Assembly (NCBI GenBank): GCA_030141605.1
Contig: JAQGDQ010000840.1
Location: 1 to 64,000, forward strand
From: Tubiluchus corallicola
Lineage: Eukaryota > Priapulida > Priapulimorpha > Priapulimorphida > Tubiluchidae
Length of the DNA stretch: 64,000 nt
Reading direction: 5' to 3'
Below are positions 60,665 through 64,000 of this stretch, in pieces. The number at the start of each line of letters is the position of its first letter. Position 1 is the first letter of the stretch. The notes under the pieces were generated by a model. The model was not told where the DNA came from and searched no databases. It saw only the letters and a list, made by a program, of their open reading frames with translations. The translations under genes were made by a program, and so were the position numbers.

Positions 60665-62147
60665 ACCACAGTTTCGTTATGAGAATGAGCCTTTCCACAG
60701 TTTCGTTATGAGAATGAGCCTTTCCACAGTTTCGTTATGAGAATGAGCCTTTCCACAGTTTCGTTATGAGAATGAGCCTTTCCACAGTTTCGTTATGAGA
60801 ATGAGCCTTTCCACAGTTTCGTTATGAGAATGAGCCTTTCCACAGTTTCGTTATGAGAATGAGCCTTTCCACAGTTTCGTTATGAGAATGAGCCTTTCCA
60901 CAGTTTCATTATGAGAATGAGTCTTTCCACAGTTTCGTTATGAGAATGAGCCTTTCCACAGTTTCGTCATGAGTATGAGCCTTTTCACAGTTTTGTTATG
61001 AGAATGAGCCTTTTCACAGTTTTGTTATGAGAATGAGCCTTTCCACAGTTTCGTTATGAGAATGAGCCTTTCCACAGTTTTGTTATGAGAATGAGCCTTT
61101 CCACAGTTTTGTTATGAGAATGAGTCTTTCCACAGTTTCGTTATGAGAATGAGTCTTTCCACAGTTTCGTTATGAGAATGAGTCTTTCCACAGTTTCGTT
61201 ATGAGAATGAGTCTTTCCACAGTTTCGTTATGAGAATGAGCCTTTCCACAGTTTCGTTATGAGAATGAGCCTTTCCACAGTTTCTTTATGTGAATGAGCC
61301 TTTCCACAGTTTTGTTATGAGAATGAGTCTTTCCACAGTTTCGTTATGAGAATGAGTCTTTCCACAGTTTCGTTATGAGAATGAGCCTTTCCACAGTTTC
61401 GTTATGAGAATGAGTCTTTCCACAGTTTCGTTATGAGAATGAGCCTTTCCACAGTTTTGTTATGAGAATGAGTCTTTCCACAGTTTCGTTATGAGAATGA
61501 GTCTTTCCACAGTTTCGTTATGAGAATGAGTCTTTCCACAGTTTCGTTATGAGAATGAGTCTTTCCACAGTTTCGTTATGAGAATGAGCCTTTCCACAGT
61601 TTCGTTATGAGAATGAGCCTTTCCACAGTTTCTTTATGTGAATGAGCCTTTCCACAGTTTTGTTATGAGAATGAGTCTTTCCACAGTTTCGTTATGAGAA
61701 TGAGTCTTTCCACAGTTTCGTTATGAGAATGAGCCTTTCCACAGTTTCGTTATGAGAATGAGTCTTTCCACAGTTTCGTTATGAGAATGAGCCTTTCCAC
61801 AGTTTCGTTATGAGAATGAGTCTTTCCACAGTTTCGTTATGAGAATGAGTCTTTCCACAGTTTCGTTATGAGAATGAGTCTTTCCACAGTTTAGTTATGA
61901 GAATGAGCCTTTCCACAGTTTCGTTATGAGAATGAGTCTTTCCACAGTTTCGTTATGAGAATGAGCCTTTCCACAGTTTCGTTATGAGAATGAGTCTTTC
62001 CACAGTTTCGTTATGAGAATGAGCCTTTCCACAGTTTCGTTATGAGAATGAGCCTTTCCACAGTTTCGTTATGAGAATGAGTCTTTCCACAGTTTCATTA
62101 TGAGTATAAGCCTTTCCACAGTTTCACTATGAGAATGAGCATTTTCA
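60665..62147. repeat. 29-bp minisatellite, about 51 copies
   Basis: Unit CACAGTTTCGTTATGAGAAT then GAG(C/T)CTTTC. Units differ mainly by C/T in GAG(C/T)C and C/T in TTT(C/T)G. A rare unit, TTTCTTTATGTGAATGAGCC, occurs at 61281 and 61629, exactly 348 bp (12 units) apart with the same neighbours, so a 12-unit block was duplicated. Confidence 0.97.
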
Positions 62148-62680
62148 AAATTTCGTTGTGCACACATGCAGTTGCTGTAGGTCAAAGGTTAAGTGCACAA
62201 TAGCGCCACATCTTAACGACAGTCTGTCTTTTGACATGTGGGTAAAACAAAGCCAAATTAAGTAATGTCAGTTGTTTTACATCTGGAAACTGTCAGCTGG
62301 AACTGTGAAAAAAAGTGATTAGTAGCCACCTGTTATGTGGATATATGCAAAGCAAAGTTGTTGCCTCACTAGTCTAATTTCTGCTGGAATGCGTTTGTAT
62401 GATAAGCAATTTAAGTATCTCTGTTATTTTTATTGTTAATGTTCTCTTGATTAAATTTCATCGACCAACTTGTCTCTGATGAGTGAATGTTTTTTTAAAT
62501 TGTTTAATAATGACTTATCATTCAAAGAATTGTAGGTAATAATTACATTATTGTAATTATGAATTTTGAAATCCGGAAGTGGAAAATTATTTATTGTATA
62601 TAAGTTATAAAATATGCAAAAGGTGCAAGCTTGTTGATTGCCTCTATTTTGTGCTGACTAATTAATTTTAAATTATGATT
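62148..62680. other. Non-coding
   Basis: An ATTAAA near 62452 is the nearest possible poly(A) signal after the minisatellite. No gene. Confidence 0.4.
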
Positions 62681-62705
62681 TTATTATTATTATTATTATT
62701 ATTGA

Positions 62706-62742
<37 letters not shown>

Positions 62743-62826
62743 GATATTATATTATTATTATTGATATTATTATTATTATTACTATTATTATTATTATTAT
62801 TATTATATTATTATTATTGTTATTGA

Positions 62827-62874
<48 letters not shown>

Positions 62875-62915
62875 TATTATTATTATTATTATTATTGATA
62901 TTATTATTATTATAC
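62681..62915. repeat. (ATT)n microsatellite
   Basis: ATT triplets with GATATT interruptions. Confidence 0.95.
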
Positions 62916-63094
62916 TACTGTAGTGGCCTGGTCTGCAAGGCAAGAATTGGTCTGAATTATACGAGATTATAAGAATACCACTGCAGCTATGATGCTCGTG
63001 TTTGTAAAAACTGTTTGATGAAATTTGAATAGACAAACCTAATTTTTTATGAGCAGAAAATATCAAAACTTATTGCAGTTCGTACATTTACTTA

Positions 63095-63265
63095 CAGCAG
63101 TTAAACGTGGTTATAACGAGCCTCTCATAAAACCAACCTCCTTTACTCCCAAATTTTTAGAAAAATGAAATGTTGGTACATTTGCATATCCATGTATGTA
63201 TTAATGCACTTCGTTATGATGCTAAACTCATTCTAAGTCCAACTTTTTGTAGTCAAAGAGGTTTG
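63095..63265 (+). repeat. Dispersed repeat family C, copy 2
   Basis: Aligns with 27260-27480: GTGGTTATAACGAGCC, CAACCTCCTTTACTCC, CAAATTTTTAGAAAAATGAA and CGTTATGATGCTAAAC. It lacks the internal 47-bp duplication of copy 1. Confidence 0.6.
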
Positions 63266-64000
63266 AACGTATTATTACTTCCCACTTCAATGTTAGTCTT
63301 GTGCTTATAGTTTTTGCGTATGTAGAATTTATGTTACTGATGTTAGGTAAAATTTATCCGGTTTTTACATAAATAAACATTATTTCTCCCTTTTATATCA
63401 CCGGTGTTTGAATGCTGATTGCTAGTTATCTTTCATATAACTTTTGTTTCCAGTGAAAATCGTATATTATATTGTGAATATTTGCATTTAAAAACAACAC
63501 AAGTGTGTTAAAACTTTTACATTAAAAAGCTAAAATCATATCAAACGTTTCGACAGGCTGCTGCTGTCAATGAAAATTGAAACTACATATTTGTGAGATA
63601 TTTTATAAAATTAAAGAAAAATAAAGAAAATCATAAAACAGAACACCAATGGTGAGATAAGCCACAAGTGAAGTTAAGGTTCTTATAGCTGACTAGATGA
63701 CGTACCAATTGTTATTTTGCGCTTTTTTCAAATTATTATGTTTCATAACTGTATGTGCATTGCAAGATAAAAAAGAGAATATACATTACATACGAGACAA
63801 ACCAAAACAGCGCATAACAAATGACGCGAGATGAGGTGAAAGGGGTAGTGGAAATTAAGTAAAATATTTATGTTGCTACTTAAGAAAAATACAAAGGTTG
63901 ATATAAGCAAGATTTGATGTGTCGTATGTGGAAAATATGAGAAGATACGACTGAGCATCTGTCTGAATTTGAGGTAATTAAAAGAAATTAACCAAACCAA
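63266..64000. other. Non-coding
   Basis: The 85-codon minus-strand frame at the window edge (63743-64000) has hydrophobic stretches but no recognisable domain. I do not call it. Confidence 0.4.

Noticed and set aside
60665-62147. CRISPR-like regularity of 28-29-bp direct repeats (also 1.1 and 48.2 kb)
   Set aside because: Units abut with no unique spacers, and the genome is eukaryotic; these are minisatellites.
63743-64000. 85-codon hydrophobic minus-strand frame at the right edge
   Set aside because: Runs off the window, no domain, and hydrophobicity follows from T-rich composition.

Overview
This is a eukaryotic window, almost certainly from an animal. It is AT-rich and gene-poor, full of microsatellites, minisatellites and short transposons. 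The few recognisable genes are metazoan types: an ankyrin-repeat protein fused to a cGAS/Mab-21-like nucleotidyltransferase, a 14-finger C2H2 zinc-finger protein, and a degenerate calcium-binding-EGF exon pair with phase-1 introns. Splice sites, a TATA box, and hAT-, pogo- and SINE-type elements fit the same picture. The gene types suggest a marine invertebrate, perhaps a spiralian, but nothing here fixes the phylum.

Layout. 0-35 kb holds no gene I can support. It carries a 29-bp array (1.1-1.7 kb), a 51-bp satellite with two CACGTG sites per unit (2.0-4.4 kb), several long (GA)n/(CT)n, (AAT)n, (ATTC)n, (GGTA)n and (AATAG)n tracts, a second unrelated 51-bp satellite (26.3-27.2 kb), two hAT-type elements with (CT)n cores, and dispersed repeat families. 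One family is a retroposon-like sequence of about 0.3 kb, in three copies, two with clear target-site duplications.

35-50 kb is the most informative region. All of it reads on the minus strand. A TATA box near 50.0 kb is followed by a short exon ending in GTAAGT, then by repeated short exon-like units of three types (called alpha, beta and gamma here). Each lies between a convincing acceptor and donor, and none contains an ATG. Then comes a 988-codon single-exon ORF (41904-38938) encoding ankyrin repeats plus a cGAS-like nucleotidyltransferase whose catalytic acidic residues are present. Next comes a second copy of the intron, alpha exon and 5' coding exon, ending in a 118-codon ankyrin-only copy. 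I read this as a duplicated [leader exons + coding exon] module that built a small innate-immune-type locus with a long, ATG-free, possibly alternatively spliced 5' leader.

50-64 kb: tandem duplications, a pogo/Tigger-type MITE (53181-53670), the last exons of an EGF-domain gene (to 54300), a larger inverted-repeat element enclosing two minisatellites, a tRNA-derived SINE, a hAT element, the C2H2 gene (59149-60609), and a 29-bp minisatellite of about 51 copies that begins about 55 bp after its stop codon.

Only the ankyrin/nucleotidyltransferase pair shows signs of being one functional unit. The zinc-finger and EGF genes look independent.
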